Source: Verrucomicrobiota bacterium (GTDB lineage Bacteria; Verrucomicrobiota; Verrucomicrobiia; CAIQCK01). Taken from it: a stretch of 64,000 nucleotides of DNA. The position numbers were made by a program, and so were the translations under genes. Below, piece after piece: positions 1 through 9,342 of the stretch. Numbering within the stretch: the stretch's first letter is position 1; every line of letters starts with the position of its first letter. The notes beneath the pieces were generated by a model. The model did no database searches. It saw only the letters and a list, made by a program, of their open reading frames with translations, and was not told where the DNA came from. The stretch spans positions 1 to 64,000 of the forward strand of contig JAPLTX010000009.1 in NCBI GenBank assembly GCA_026397915.1, in the 5' to 3' direction.

Positions 1-63
1 CCGACGCGTCACCTTCTTCTTCCCGGCATATTCCGACTGCGCAAAACTCATTTGTTGCTTCAT
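1..63 (-). CDS. N-terminal fragment of an IS5-like family transposase, truncated by the window edge
   Basis: Minus-strand ATG at 63 translates to MKQQMSFAQSEYAGKKKVTRR, resembling the N-terminus of IS5-family transposases (FAxxEYxGKKxxTRR). Only 21 codons are visible. Confidence 0.5.
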   Translation of the reverse strand, partial: MKQQMSFAQSEYAGKKKVTRR

Positions 64-195
64 GGCCCCACTTTAGCAAAACCCTTCTCCGGCGACTTTT
101 CATTTCGGCAGCCAAACTGATTAAATCAGCGATTCCCTAGTGCGACAACTGAGCTGCGCTGGTAAGGATGGTGGTGCCACGGTCAGTCCCCGCCG

Positions 196-1890
196 TCACT
201 TCAGCAGCGATTCGGCGTGTTTGCGGGCGGCGTCGGATTGGCCACCGAGCATGCGGGTCAGTTCGGTGACGCGGCCGGGACGGTCGAGCAGCGCGAAGTC
301 GGAGATCGTGCGGCCGGCCTTGAGTTCCTTGCTGACGACGAAATGGGCCGTGGCCTGTGCGGCGACGGGCGCGAGGTGGGTAATGCAGAGCACCTGATGG
401 CGATCCGCGATCTGCCGCATCTTCTCGCCGACGGCGTGCGCGGTTTCTCCGCCGACGTTGGCGTCCACCTCGTCGAACACCAACACGGGAATCTCATCCT
501 CGGCGGCCAGCACGGTCTTCAGTGCCAGCATCACGCGCGCCATTTCGCCGGACGAGGCGATGGCGCGTAGCGGGCGGGCCGGCTCACCGGGATTTGGCGC
601 GAACTGGAACTCAATGGTGTCGAGGCCAGAGGAATGCGGATTGCGGATTGCGGATTGCGGATTGGAGAACAAGTCGCCGGGCTGGACGGTTTCGATGGCG
701 ACACCAAACTGGCATTGCTTGAAGCCGAGCGCGGCCAACTCCTTCATCACGGCCTTGCTGAGCTTGGGGATCACCTGTCGGCGTTGGGTGGAAAGCTGCT
801 GGCCCGTGCGCCAAAGATCGGTGTTGAGCTTCTGGAGTTCGGCGTTGAGGCGGGCCAACTCGGCGTCGCGTTGTTCGAGGCCGTGGAGCTTCTTTGCCGC
901 TTCTTCACCGAAGGCGATGACATCGCTGAGCGTCGCGCCGTATTTCCGCCGCAACGACTGGATCAGGTTCAGCCGCTCCTCGAGTTCCTTCAGCCGTGCC
1001 GGGTCGAGTTCGATCCGTTCGAGATAATGCGCCAGTTCGCCTTGCAGTTCGCGCAGCGTCGTTACCGCCTGCTCCTGGCTGGCGACGAGCGGCGCGGCGG
1101 CGGGGTCGAGCCGTTGCAACTCACGCAACATCCTGCCGATCTCGCCGACGCGCGTCAACACGGCGTCGTCGGCTTCGCCGAGCAACGTAAAGGCGGTCTG
1201 GCCAAACTCGATGAGCTTGGCGGCGTTGCTGGCGCGGCGGTAATCCTGCTCAACTTGCGCCTCCTCGTCCGGCTGGAGTTTGGCGTCGGAAATCTCGCGG
1301 ACTTGGAATCGCAGGAGATCGAGCTGTTGGGCGTAGGTTTTCTCATCCACAATCAGCGCAGCCTTCTCGGCCTCGACGGCGGCGCGGCGGTGGACGAGTT
1401 CGGCGAAGGCGGCGCGCGGCTCGCCGAGGTTGCCGAAGGCGTCAAGGATGTCGAGCTGGCGCGCGGGGTGCAGCAACGACTGATGGTCGTGCGGTCCGTG
1501 GATGTCCACGAGCCATTCGCCGAGCGCGGCGAGGATGTTGAGCGTGGTGGGCGAGCCGTTGACGAACTGGCGGTTTGAGCCGGCGGCAGTGAAGACGCGT
1601 TTGACGACAAGTTGGCCGTCCTCGCACGGCTCCAGCCCGTTTTCATCGAGGAACGGCCGCAGCGGCGCGCGCAACTGCGACACGTCGAACGCCGCCTCGA
1701 CCGCGCAACTCTCCTCGCCGCTGCGGATGAGCGTGCGGTCGGCGCGTTCGCCGAGGAGGAGGTTGAGCGCGCCAATAAGGATGGACTTGCCCGCGCCGGT
1801 CTCGCCAGTGATGACGTTGTAACCCGGCTGGAGTTCGAGTGTCAGGTCGGCCACGAGGGCCAGATTCTTGATGCGCAGCGTCGTCAGCAT
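196..1890 (-). CDS. recN: DNA repair protein RecN
   Basis: Starts MLTTLRIKNLALVADLTLELQPGYNVITGETGAGKSILIGALNLLLG (Walker A). C-terminal VLVFDEVDANVGGETAHAVGEKM is typical of RecN. Start set to the internal ATG at 1890. Confidence 0.95.
   Translation of the reverse strand: MLTTLRIKNLALVADLTLELQPGYNVITGETGAGKSILIGALNLLLGERADRTLIRSGEESCAVEAAFDVSQLRAPLRPFLDENGLEPCEDGQLVVKRVFTAAGSNRQFVNGSPTTLNILAALGEWLVDIHGPHDHQSLLHPARQLDILDAFGNLGEPRAAFAELVHRRAAVEAEKAALIVDEKTYAQQLDLLRFQVREISDAKLQPDEEAQVEQDYRRASNAAKLIEFGQTAFTLLGEADDAVLTRVGEIGRMLRELQRLDPAAAPLVASQEQAVTTLRELQGELAHYLERIELDPARLKELEERLNLIQSLRRKYGATLSDVIAFGEEAAKKLHGLEQRDAELARLNAELQKLNTDLWRTGQQLSTQRRQVIPKLSKAVMKELAALGFKQCQFGVAIETVQPGDLFSNPQSAIRNPHSSGLDTIEFQFAPNPGEPARPLRAIASSGEMARVMLALKTVLAAEDEIPVLVFDEVDANVGGETAHAVGEKMRQIADRHQVLCITHLAPVAAQATAHFVVSKELKAGRTISDFALLDRPGRVTELTRMLGGQSDAARKHAESLLK
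634..666. repeat. Heptanucleotide tandem repeat (TTGCGGA)n, about 4.5 copies, inside recN
   Basis: atgcgga-ttgcgga-ttgcgga-ttgcgga-ttgga read directly. Encodes SNPQSAIRNPHSS on the recN strand. Confidence 0.9.
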
Positions 1891-2074
1891 GTCGTTTGGC
1901 TCGCGTGAAGTCTGCAACGTGCGACGGCTTTCGGCAAAGGATTTTTTGGCGAAGAAGGCGCGATTCAAACTTGGCTTTTTTCGCGCGACGGCCTAGGCTG
2001 CGCGGCCTTGACTTGACGAATTTGCAGTCGGCCAAGACGGACAACCGAAACCAAACGACAGGAGATTCAACGTA

Positions 2075-3385
2075 ATGAAACACGAAGTAACCAGGCGGGA
2101 CTTTATGAAGACGGCAGCCGTGACGGGCGCCGCGCTCGGCAGCGTCAACATCGTCCACGCACAAGCCAAGAAACCCATGAATGCCGTGGTTATCGGCTGC
2201 GGCGGTCGTGGCAGTGGCGCGGGCAAGAACTTTCTCGACGCCTGCAAGGCCGTCGGCGTCGAAGGCAAGATCGTGGCTGTGGCGGATGTGTTCCCCGAAA
2301 AAGCCGGGAAAGCCGTGAAGAACTTCGGCGTGGCCGAGAACAAGTGCTTTAGCGGATTCGACAGCTACGTGAAGGCCATCAACGAGCCGGGCGTGAATTA
2401 CGTCATCATCGCGACGCCTCCGGGATTCAAGGCCGCCCAATTCAAGGCCGCCATTGACGCGGGCAAGCACGTCTTCGTCGAGAAGCCCGTCGCGGTAGAC
2501 GGTCCCAGCGCGCGCATCATGTATGCCGCAGGCGAAGTCGCCCAGCAAAAGGGGCTGAAGGTCGCCGCCGGCACCCAGCGCCGCCATCAGGCCGGTTACC
2601 TTGAGACCATCAAACAGCTCCACGACGGCGCCATCGGCGACATCGTTGCGTTGCGCGCCTACTGGGTCAACGGCGGCCCCATCTGGCACCGCGCCAAGGA
2701 GGAGGCTGAAGCCAAGACCGAGTTGGAGAAGCAGATTCGCAACTGGTATCATTATATCTGGCTCTGCGGTGACCATATTTGCGAGCAGCACGTCCACAAC
2801 ATTGACGTTTGCAACTGGATCATGAAGGACCATCCGGTGAAGGTCTGGGGCCAAGGCTCGCGCCAGCAGTTGGGCGAGAAGTCCGGTGAAATCTGGGACA
2901 ACTTCGACTGCGAGTTCGAATATGCCGCCGGCGCGCACATGTTCAGCTACTGCGGTCAGGTCAAGCGCTCATGGTCCTCCGTCAGCGAGGCCGTCCAAGG
3001 CACCAAGGGCACATCGAATCCCTCCGGCAGCTACGCGCTCTACGGCCAGAAAGATTCGTGGAAGTCAACCCTCCAGCTCCAGAGCAAGAACCCATACGAG
3101 CAGGAGCACATTGACCTGATCAATGCGATCCTGAACAACACGGAACTGAACGAGACCAAGAACGTCACCGACAGCACGCTCACGGCCATCATGGGTCGCG
3201 AAGCGTCCTACAGCGGCGCGCTCGTCACGTGGGACCAAATCCTGAACTCGGAGTTCAAGTATGGGCCGGATCTGCTCTACACCGACGCCTCCAAGATGAC
3301 GTGGGGCGCGTTCCGAACGCTGAAGCCGCCGATGCCCAGCCAGCACAGCATCTTCAAGAAGCCCGCGGAAGTTCCGGTTGCCTAA
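2075..3385 (+). CDS. Gfo/Idh/MocA family oxidoreductase with Tat signal
   Basis: N-terminal RRDFMKTAAVTGAALG (Tat motif), Rossmann NAVVIGCGGRGSG, and VFVEKPVAVD motif of the family. Confidence 0.9.
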   Translation: MKHEVTRRDFMKTAAVTGAALGSVNIVHAQAKKPMNAVVIGCGGRGSGAGKNFLDACKAVGVEGKIVAVADVFPEKAGKAVKNFGVAENKCFSGFDSYVKAINEPGVNYVIIATPPGFKAAQFKAAIDAGKHVFVEKPVAVDGPSARIMYAAGEVAQQKGLKVAAGTQRRHQAGYLETIKQLHDGAIGDIVALRAYWVNGGPIWHRAKEEAEAKTELEKQIRNWYHYIWLCGDHICEQHVHNIDVCNWIMKDHPVKVWGQGSRQQLGEKSGEIWDNFDCEFEYAAGAHMFSYCGQVKRSWSSVSEAVQGTKGTSNPSGSYALYGQKDSWKSTLQLQSKNPYEQEHIDLINAILNNTELNETKNVTDSTLTAIMGREASYSGALVTWDQILNSEFKYGPDLLYTDASKMTWGAFRTLKPPMPSQHSIFKKPAEVPVA

Positions 3386-3417
3386 ACCGGTTTCCTGACA
3401 AGATGTCGTGAAAAAAG

Positions 3418-3445
3418 CAGGGGCGGTCCGCAAGGATCGCCCCTG
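3418..3445. terminator. Putative bidirectional intrinsic terminator between convergent genes
   Basis: caggggcggtcc-gcaa-ggatcgcccctg: 12-bp stem with one G-T wobble and a GCAA tetraloop. Flanked by aaaaaag on the left (U-run for the minus strand) and ttcgttt on the right. Confidence 0.7.
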
Positions 3446-3491
3446 TTCGTTTAGAGGCTGGATATTTTATCCGCCGGAATCTGCGGAGCAG

Positions 3492-3881
3492 TTACTCCTT
3501 CGCCCGGAAGTCCACCACGAACACGTCAGCGATCACCGGGCCGAGACTCTTGCCGAAAGCCTTGTGGGCGGGGTGCGGCAGATAGGCGTCGCGGTCGGCG
3601 TCACTGTTGAAGGTGAGCACGAAGCAATGCGTGAAGCCCTTGGAGTGTTTCTCCGGGCTGCAGTTGGTGCCCCACTCCAGCGACGCGATCTGCGGAATCT
3701 TCGCCTTCAACGCGCAGAAGGCTTTCTCAACCTCCTTGATCTGCTCCGGCGTGGCGCTCTCCTTGAACTTGAACGAGACGACATGGCGGAGTTTGCCTTT
3801 GGAAGCGCAAGCGTCGGCGGCAAAAGTGGGCGGGGAGAAGGCAACTATCGAGGCGATGACAACGATCAGGATTGGTTTCAT
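3492..3881 (-). CDS. Dabb (stress-responsive A/B barrel) domain protein, secreted
   Basis: Signal peptide MKPILIVVIASIVAFSPPTFAA, then KLRHVVSFKFKESATPEQIKEVEKAF typical of Dabb proteins. Confidence 0.8.
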   Translation of the reverse strand: MKPILIVVIASIVAFSPPTFAADACASKGKLRHVVSFKFKESATPEQIKEVEKAFCALKAKIPQIASLEWGTNCSPEKHSKGFTHCFVLTFNSDADRDAYLPHPAHKAFGKSLGPVIADVFVVDFRAKE

Positions 3882-4031
3882 ATTGGGTTCCTTAGGTTGA
3901 AGTTTCGCGCGAGCATAGCAACCTCCCCGATTCTGGCAACAGGCAAGTAGTCTCCGCAAGACGAAGATGACTTGTCACAACCGCGCGTTGTTGGCCAGAA
4001 TGCTACCAACACGGTTTACGAACAAATCACC

Positions 4032-5993
4032 ATGCAACCACGACTCCTTCTCGTCACCACGCTGGCCTTGCTGGCCAGCCAACTCACCGCCGCCGAACTG
4101 CCCGGCAAGAAATCCTCGTGGAACGATTTCGACCGCTACGACTTCATCGTGGACGACCGCACCGGCTTCGTCGTCGTGCCGAAGAGCGCCGCGCCGGGCA
4201 AACCGTGGGCGTGGCGCACGGAGTTCTTCGGCCACGAGCCGCAGGGTGACATCGCGCTGCTCGGCAAGGGTTTCCACGTCGCCTACTACAAGGTCAGCGA
4301 CATGTATGGCGCGCCGCAGGCCATCGAGTGGATGCGAAAGTTCCAGGATTACGTCGAACAGCAGTTTGGCCTCTCGCCGAAAGCCGTGCTGGAGGGCTTC
4401 AGCCGAGGCGGACTCTACGCGTTCAACTACGCCGCCACGCATCCCGACAAGGTCGCCGCGCTCTACCTCGACGCGCCGGTGCTCGACGTGCGCAGTTGGC
4501 CGGGCGGCAAAGGCAAGGGCGCCGGTTCGAAAGGTTGCTGGGAGCAGTGCTTGAAGATCTTCAACCTTACCGAGGAGACCGCGAAGAGCTTCAAAGGCAG
4601 TCCGCTCGACCGCATCGAGCCGGTGGCAAAGGCTAAGATTCCGATTCTCTCCGTCTGCGGCGAGACCGACAAGGTCGTGCCGTTCGATGAGAACACCACC
4701 ATTCTGGCGAAGCGTTACCGCGAACTCGGCGGCGAGATCGAGGTCATCTGCAAGCCCAACTGCGACCATCACCCGCACAGCCTCAAAGACCCGACCCGGA
4801 TCGTGAACTTCATCCTCCGCCACACGCCCGGCATGGAGCGCGCGCTCCTGCCGGAGCCGGCGACGCCTTACGGCTACGACTACTTCGCGCTGCGCGGCGG
4901 GCTGGCCAATTGCCGCGTTAAGTTTGAGCGTGAGAAGACCGGCCGCGTCGCGTTCATGGGCGGCTCGATCACGGAAATGAAAGGCTGGCGCGAACTGGTC
5001 TGCGAGGAATTGCAGCGGCGATTTCCAAATACGAAGTTCGACTTCATCGCCGCCGGCATCTCCTCCACTGGTTCGACGCCGGGAGCGTTCCGGTTGCTGC
5101 GCGACGTGTTCGGCCGCGGCCCAGTGGATTTGCTGTTCGAGGAAGCCGCCGTCAACGACGAGACCAACGGGTTTAGCGACCAGCAGCAGGTGCGCGGCAT
5201 GGAGGGCATCATCCGCCACGCGCGGCTCATCAATCCCGCGCTCGACATCGTCCAGTTGCACTTCGTGGACCCCGACAAGATGAAGGTGATCAACGCCGGC
5301 AAGACACCGGCGGTCATCGCCAACCACGAGAAGATCGCCAAGCACTACAACGCCCCTTCGATTGACCTCGCGCGCGAAGTCACCGAGCGCATCCACGCCA
5401 AGGAGTTCACGTGGGAGAAAGACTTTAAGGGTCTGCATCCGTCGCCGTTTGGCCACCAGATTTACGTCCGGAGCATCGCGCGCCTCTTCGACGCCGCGTG
5501 GAAAGAGCCGCTCGTCGCCAGTGCGAAGGTCCAACCCTATCCACTGCCCCCCAAGCCGCTCGATGAGAAGAGCTACTTCCGCGGCCGGCTGGTGGACATC
5601 AAAGAGGCGCGCGTCGTCTCCGGCTGGAAGATTGACCCGTCGTGGAAACCGGCCGGCAAAGTCGGCACGCGGAGAGGTTTCGTCAACGTCCCGATGCTCG
5701 TCGCCGAGGAGCCGGGCGCGGCGCTGACGCTGAAGTTTATGGGCACTGCGGTCGGCGTTTTCGTTGCCGCCGGTCCCGACGCGGGCGTGCTGGAGTTCAG
5801 CGTGGATGGCGGCCCGCAGCGGTCACTGGATCTCTTCACGCACTGGAGCGGCGGCCTGCACATCCCGTGGGCCTACGTGCTCGACGCCAACCTCGCTGAC
5901 GGCGCGCACGAGCTGACTCTGCGTATCAGCGACAAAAAGAACGCCGAGAGCAAGGGCCACGCGGCGCGGGTCGTGAACTTCTTGGCGAACTGA
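4032..5993 (+). CDS. Secreted alpha/beta hydrolase fused to an SGNH/GDSL hydrolase-like domain
   Basis: Signal peptide MQPRLLLVTTLALLASQLTAA. Nucleophile elbow GFSRGG in the N-terminal half. GRVAFMGGSITEMKGWRELV (SGNH block I) in the C-terminal half. Confidence 0.8.
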   Translation: MQPRLLLVTTLALLASQLTAAELPGKKSSWNDFDRYDFIVDDRTGFVVVPKSAAPGKPWAWRTEFFGHEPQGDIALLGKGFHVAYYKVSDMYGAPQAIEWMRKFQDYVEQQFGLSPKAVLEGFSRGGLYAFNYAATHPDKVAALYLDAPVLDVRSWPGGKGKGAGSKGCWEQCLKIFNLTEETAKSFKGSPLDRIEPVAKAKIPILSVCGETDKVVPFDENTTILAKRYRELGGEIEVICKPNCDHHPHSLKDPTRIVNFILRHTPGMERALLPEPATPYGYDYFALRGGLANCRVKFEREKTGRVAFMGGSITEMKGWRELVCEELQRRFPNTKFDFIAAGISSTGSTPGAFRLLRDVFGRGPVDLLFEEAAVNDETNGFSDQQQVRGMEGIIRHARLINPALDIVQLHFVDPDKMKVINAGKTPAVIANHEKIAKHYNAPSIDLAREVTERIHAKEFTWEKDFKGLHPSPFGHQIYVRSIARLFDAAWKEPLVASAKVQPYPLPPKPLDEKSYFRGRLVDIKEARVVSGWKIDPSWKPAGKVGTRRGFVNVPMLVAEEPGAALTLKFMGTAVGVFVAAGPDAGVLEFSVDGGPQRSLDLFTHWSGGLHIPWAYVLDANLADGAHELTLRISDKKNAESKGHAARVVNFLAN

Positions 5994-6019
5994 TCGGCTC
6001 GTAGCCGTTGCGTTATTGC

Positions 6020-8407
6020 TTACCGCCTTGTGCCGCCGGACACCAGCGCTTGCGCCCGTTGTAGGAACTGGGCGCGATCCGGCTCGGCCAGCTTCGGGTT
6101 GTCGGCGGCCATGCGGTAAATTTGCGCGGCTTCGACGGGCTTGCGCTGCTCTTCGTAAATCTCGCCGAGCAAAGCGTAGGCGGTGGGATAAGCAGGCCGG
6201 TCATCAAGCAGCCGGCGCAGCGTCAGAATCGCATCGTTGGTCTGACCTTGCTGACGCTGGTAGAACGCGACCGTGTAGGCGTATTTCGGCTCCTGCGGCG
6301 CGGCCTCGGCGGCGCGGCGACAGAGCGTGACGGCTTCATCAAGGTGACCGGCTTGCGCGGCGATGACGCTGAGGTTGTAGGCGGCAACGGCGGAGCGCGG
6401 GTCGCTCTTGAGCGCCGTGCGGAACGCGGCCTCGGCGTCACGCGCGCGGCCAAGCTCGCCCATCAGCAGGCCGAGGTTGAGATTCGCGACGGCGTTGGTG
6501 GCGTCGAGCTGGATGGCGCGGCGCAGGGATTGCTCGGCCTTGTCGTTTTGGCCGAGCGCGTTGTGGGCGAGCGCGGCGTTCACCAGCACGGCGAAATTCT
6601 CCGGCTGGAGTTTGGCGGCGGTGTCGAACGACGCGACCGCCTGCCCATACTCACGCCGTGCCATGTAGAAGTTGGCGAGGTTGTAATGCGCCGTGGCGTC
6701 GTCGGGCCGCGAGCGGTGTGACGCCTCAAACTCCACAATCGCTTTCTTTACGCTCTCGCGGTCGGCCGGTTCGAGGTAATCCAGCGAGTAGCCGGCGAGC
6801 GCGGCGGCGGCGCGGACGCGGACGAGGCGGTAGTCGTCGCGCGTGGCGGCGGCGAGCGCGGCGAGCGCTTCAGAGGTGCGGTTGTCCGTGAGCGCCTCGA
6901 CAGCGCGTGCGCGGACGAGTGGTGAAGCGTCTTTCGTCGCCTTCAAGATCACCGGCCATTTCCGTTCGTCGGCGCAGTTCTCCAACATGCGGATCAGCGA
7001 CGCGGCGTGAATTTCGCTGCGGTCCGGAGCACTGATGCAAACGAGCATCTCCGGCAGCTTCGACCAGTTGCGTTTGCGCGCGGCGTCCATGATGCCGGCT
7101 AGCTGCAACACCGGCGCCTGATAGTCGCGCGGATACCATTTGCGGACCCAGCCGTCGGCCCACGCGGCGTCCTTGTCGGCGTGGCAGAGATTGCAGGCGT
7201 TGGGCGACTTGAACGCGAGCGTCGCGGCGGGCGTCGGCGCGCGCATCGAGTGGTCGCTGCGCCGCATCCGCGCAAACTCGGTCGTCGGCATGTGGCAGGC
7301 GACGCACTGGCTGCCTTCGGTGCCGGCGGCATGGTGCGAATGCGCGGTGGGATTGGCCACGTGCGTCTTGTGGCACGGCAGGCAGGCGTTGTTGGCGTTC
7401 GCGCCGGTGAAACGGTTGCGGCCGCTGGAAGTGTGGCAGTGCGTGCAGTCGAACTTCGGGTCTTTGAGGCATGGGTTGGTCCGCCAGAGCGTGAAGGTGT
7501 AGTTCTCGCCGAGGTCGCGCGCGTCGGGATAGAAGTCGCGATCCTCCAACGTGCCGAGGTCGTAGTGGTCGAAGTAACGGTCGCCGGGCCGGAAGGTGGT
7601 TGTCAGCGGCGACATCTTAGCGTGACACGGCGCGCAGGTGTCGTTGCGCTGCTGTGGCGTCATGGTCGTTACCCGAATGAGCTTCCAGTCATGCGGCCGT
7701 GGTTTGTTGCCGAGCTCTTTGAACAGGCGGATGTGTTCGCCGCAGGGGCCGTGGCAGGTTTCACAGTTGATGCCCGGCTCGAACCACGTGGTGTGGTAGG
7801 TGTCGGTCTTGAGGTTGTAGTTGTTTTCGAGCTGGCTGACGTGGCAGTTGTAGCAGGCGGTATTGAACGTCAGCGGCCACTCGCGCCAATCAAGCGCCTC
7901 GTTGGGCACATCCTGGAAATGGCGCATCGCGCTGGCGGTGGTGTCATACCATTCCTTGCGGCGCACGTCGTAGGCCACGGGCAACACCTGCAACCGCCCG
8001 CGGTCGAGCGGCGTCAGGAAATAATAAACGTTCTTGCCGCCCATCACCTCCACCATCGGATATTTTTTCTCGCCTTTCGGTCCGCGCTCGACGACGAAGC
8101 TCTTCGCTCCGGCAATCTCGGCGCGATAGCGAACCCCGCGGATGACGATGTCGTCCTTCTGCGGCTGAAGTTCCTTATGGGCCAGTTCCGCCGTGAACGG
8201 CTGCATCGCCAGGCCGTGATGCGACGTGGACCAGAGCCGGTAGAAACGCTCGTGGCATTCGCGGCAGCGGGACGAGCCGGTGAAGGCGGTGGCAGGCGCG
8301 GCGGACGGCGCGTCAACGGGCTTCGTCTGCTGCACAAGCCGCAGCGTTGCCGCGAACGCAGTGATGACGAGGACCGCCACTGTGATCCAGAATACTTTCT
8401 TGCTCAT
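6020..8407 (-). CDS. Multiheme (8 CXXCH) cytochrome c with HEAT-like and TPR repeats
   Basis: CRECH, CYNCH, CETCH, CAPCH, CTHCH, CLPCH, CVACH and CNLCH motifs, then HEAT-like repeats and several TPR units (AHYNLANFYMARREYGQAVASFDTAAKLQPEN). Confidence 0.85.
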   Translation of the reverse strand: MSKKVFWITVAVLVITAFAATLRLVQQTKPVDAPSAAPATAFTGSSRCRECHERFYRLWSTSHHGLAMQPFTAELAHKELQPQKDDIVIRGVRYRAEIAGAKSFVVERGPKGEKKYPMVEVMGGKNVYYFLTPLDRGRLQVLPVAYDVRRKEWYDTTASAMRHFQDVPNEALDWREWPLTFNTACYNCHVSQLENNYNLKTDTYHTTWFEPGINCETCHGPCGEHIRLFKELGNKPRPHDWKLIRVTTMTPQQRNDTCAPCHAKMSPLTTTFRPGDRYFDHYDLGTLEDRDFYPDARDLGENYTFTLWRTNPCLKDPKFDCTHCHTSSGRNRFTGANANNACLPCHKTHVANPTAHSHHAAGTEGSQCVACHMPTTEFARMRRSDHSMRAPTPAATLAFKSPNACNLCHADKDAAWADGWVRKWYPRDYQAPVLQLAGIMDAARKRNWSKLPEMLVCISAPDRSEIHAASLIRMLENCADERKWPVILKATKDASPLVRARAVEALTDNRTSEALAALAAATRDDYRLVRVRAAAALAGYSLDYLEPADRESVKKAIVEFEASHRSRPDDATAHYNLANFYMARREYGQAVASFDTAAKLQPENFAVLVNAALAHNALGQNDKAEQSLRRAIQLDATNAVANLNLGLLMGELGRARDAEAAFRTALKSDPRSAVAAYNLSVIAAQAGHLDEAVTLCRRAAEAAPQEPKYAYTVAFYQRQQGQTNDAILTLRRLLDDRPAYPTAYALLGEIYEEQRKPVEAAQIYRMAADNPKLAEPDRAQFLQRAQALVSGGTRR

Positions 8408-8556
8408 GCCGGTTTCTATCGCCGCCCCGACAAGCTATCGGCAAACGCCTTGGCTGGTAAGGAAAAAGTTCGGTCGCGCGCTGCGAAAAAATCGAAGTGC
8501 CAACTTTCCAATTGGCGCGGGGTTTCGTATGGTATCGGCACTTTGAAGCAAGCGAT

Positions 8557-9342
8557 ATGAATGACACACGTCCAACCAGCCCCGAAGCGCGCGGCGCCGC
8601 CAAGGCCAAGCCGCCGCGCATTGCCGTCATCACCTGCGCTGTGCTGGAGATCGAACTGGCGCACTTCGCGCGCGGCCTTGACCACGTGGTCCGCATCGAG
8701 GTGCTGGAGCAGGGCCTCCACAAGGAACCGGACCGGTTGCGGCGCGAGTTGCAGGCGGCGATTGACCGCGTCGAGGAGGGCACCACCGCCGAAGCGATCG
8801 TGCTTGGCTACGGCGTTTGCAGCCGCGGCACGGAAGGCGTGCGCACGAGCCATTCCAAGCTCGTCATTGCCCGCGCGCACGATTGCATCACGCACTTGCT
8901 CGGCTGCAAGGAACGCTACGCTCGCTACGTTGCAGAGCATCCGGGCACCTACTGGTATAGCCCCGGCTGGAACCTTCACCACACGCCACCGGGCAAGAAA
9001 CGCCACGACGATCTTCTCAAGGAGTATTCTGAGAAATACGGCGAAGACAACGCGCAGTTCCTGATGGAGACAGAACAGCACTGGTTCAAGAGCTACGATC
9101 GCGCGACCTACGTGGATCTTGGCGTCGGCGCGACACCGGAGGACATCGCCTTCACACAAGAATGCGCTACATGGCTCGGTTGGAAATTCGACCGCCAGTG
9201 CGGCGACCCCAGTCTGGTCAAGGCAATGCTCGCCGGCGATTGGGACAACGAACGATTCATCGTGCTTGAGCCAGGCCAGACATTCCGCATGACCGCGGAC
9301 GAGCGCGTGATCGAACCCGCCGACGGCTCCGCGACACCGTGA
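8557..9342 (+). CDS. DUF1638 domain-containing protein
   Basis: RIAVITCAVLEIEL... EAIVLGYGVCSRGTEGV... RAHDCITHLLGCKERY is typical of DUF1638. ATG at 8557. Confidence 0.8.
   Translation: MNDTRPTSPEARGAAKAKPPRIAVITCAVLEIELAHFARGLDHVVRIEVLEQGLHKEPDRLRRELQAAIDRVEEGTTAEAIVLGYGVCSRGTEGVRTSHSKLVIARAHDCITHLLGCKERYARYVAEHPGTYWYSPGWNLHHTPPGKKRHDDLLKEYSEKYGEDNAQFLMETEQHWFKSYDRATYVDLGVGATPEDIAFTQECATWLGWKFDRQCGDPSLVKAMLAGDWDNERFIVLEPGQTFRMTADERVIEPADGSATP

Noticed and set aside
1643-2938. 431-aa minus-strand ORF spanning recN and the oxidoreductase
   Set aside because: Crosses two well-supported genes in the wrong frame. GC artefact.
3975-5534. 519-aa minus-strand ORF
   Set aside because: Antisense to the alpha/beta-hydrolase-SGNH fusion. 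No domain-like sequence.
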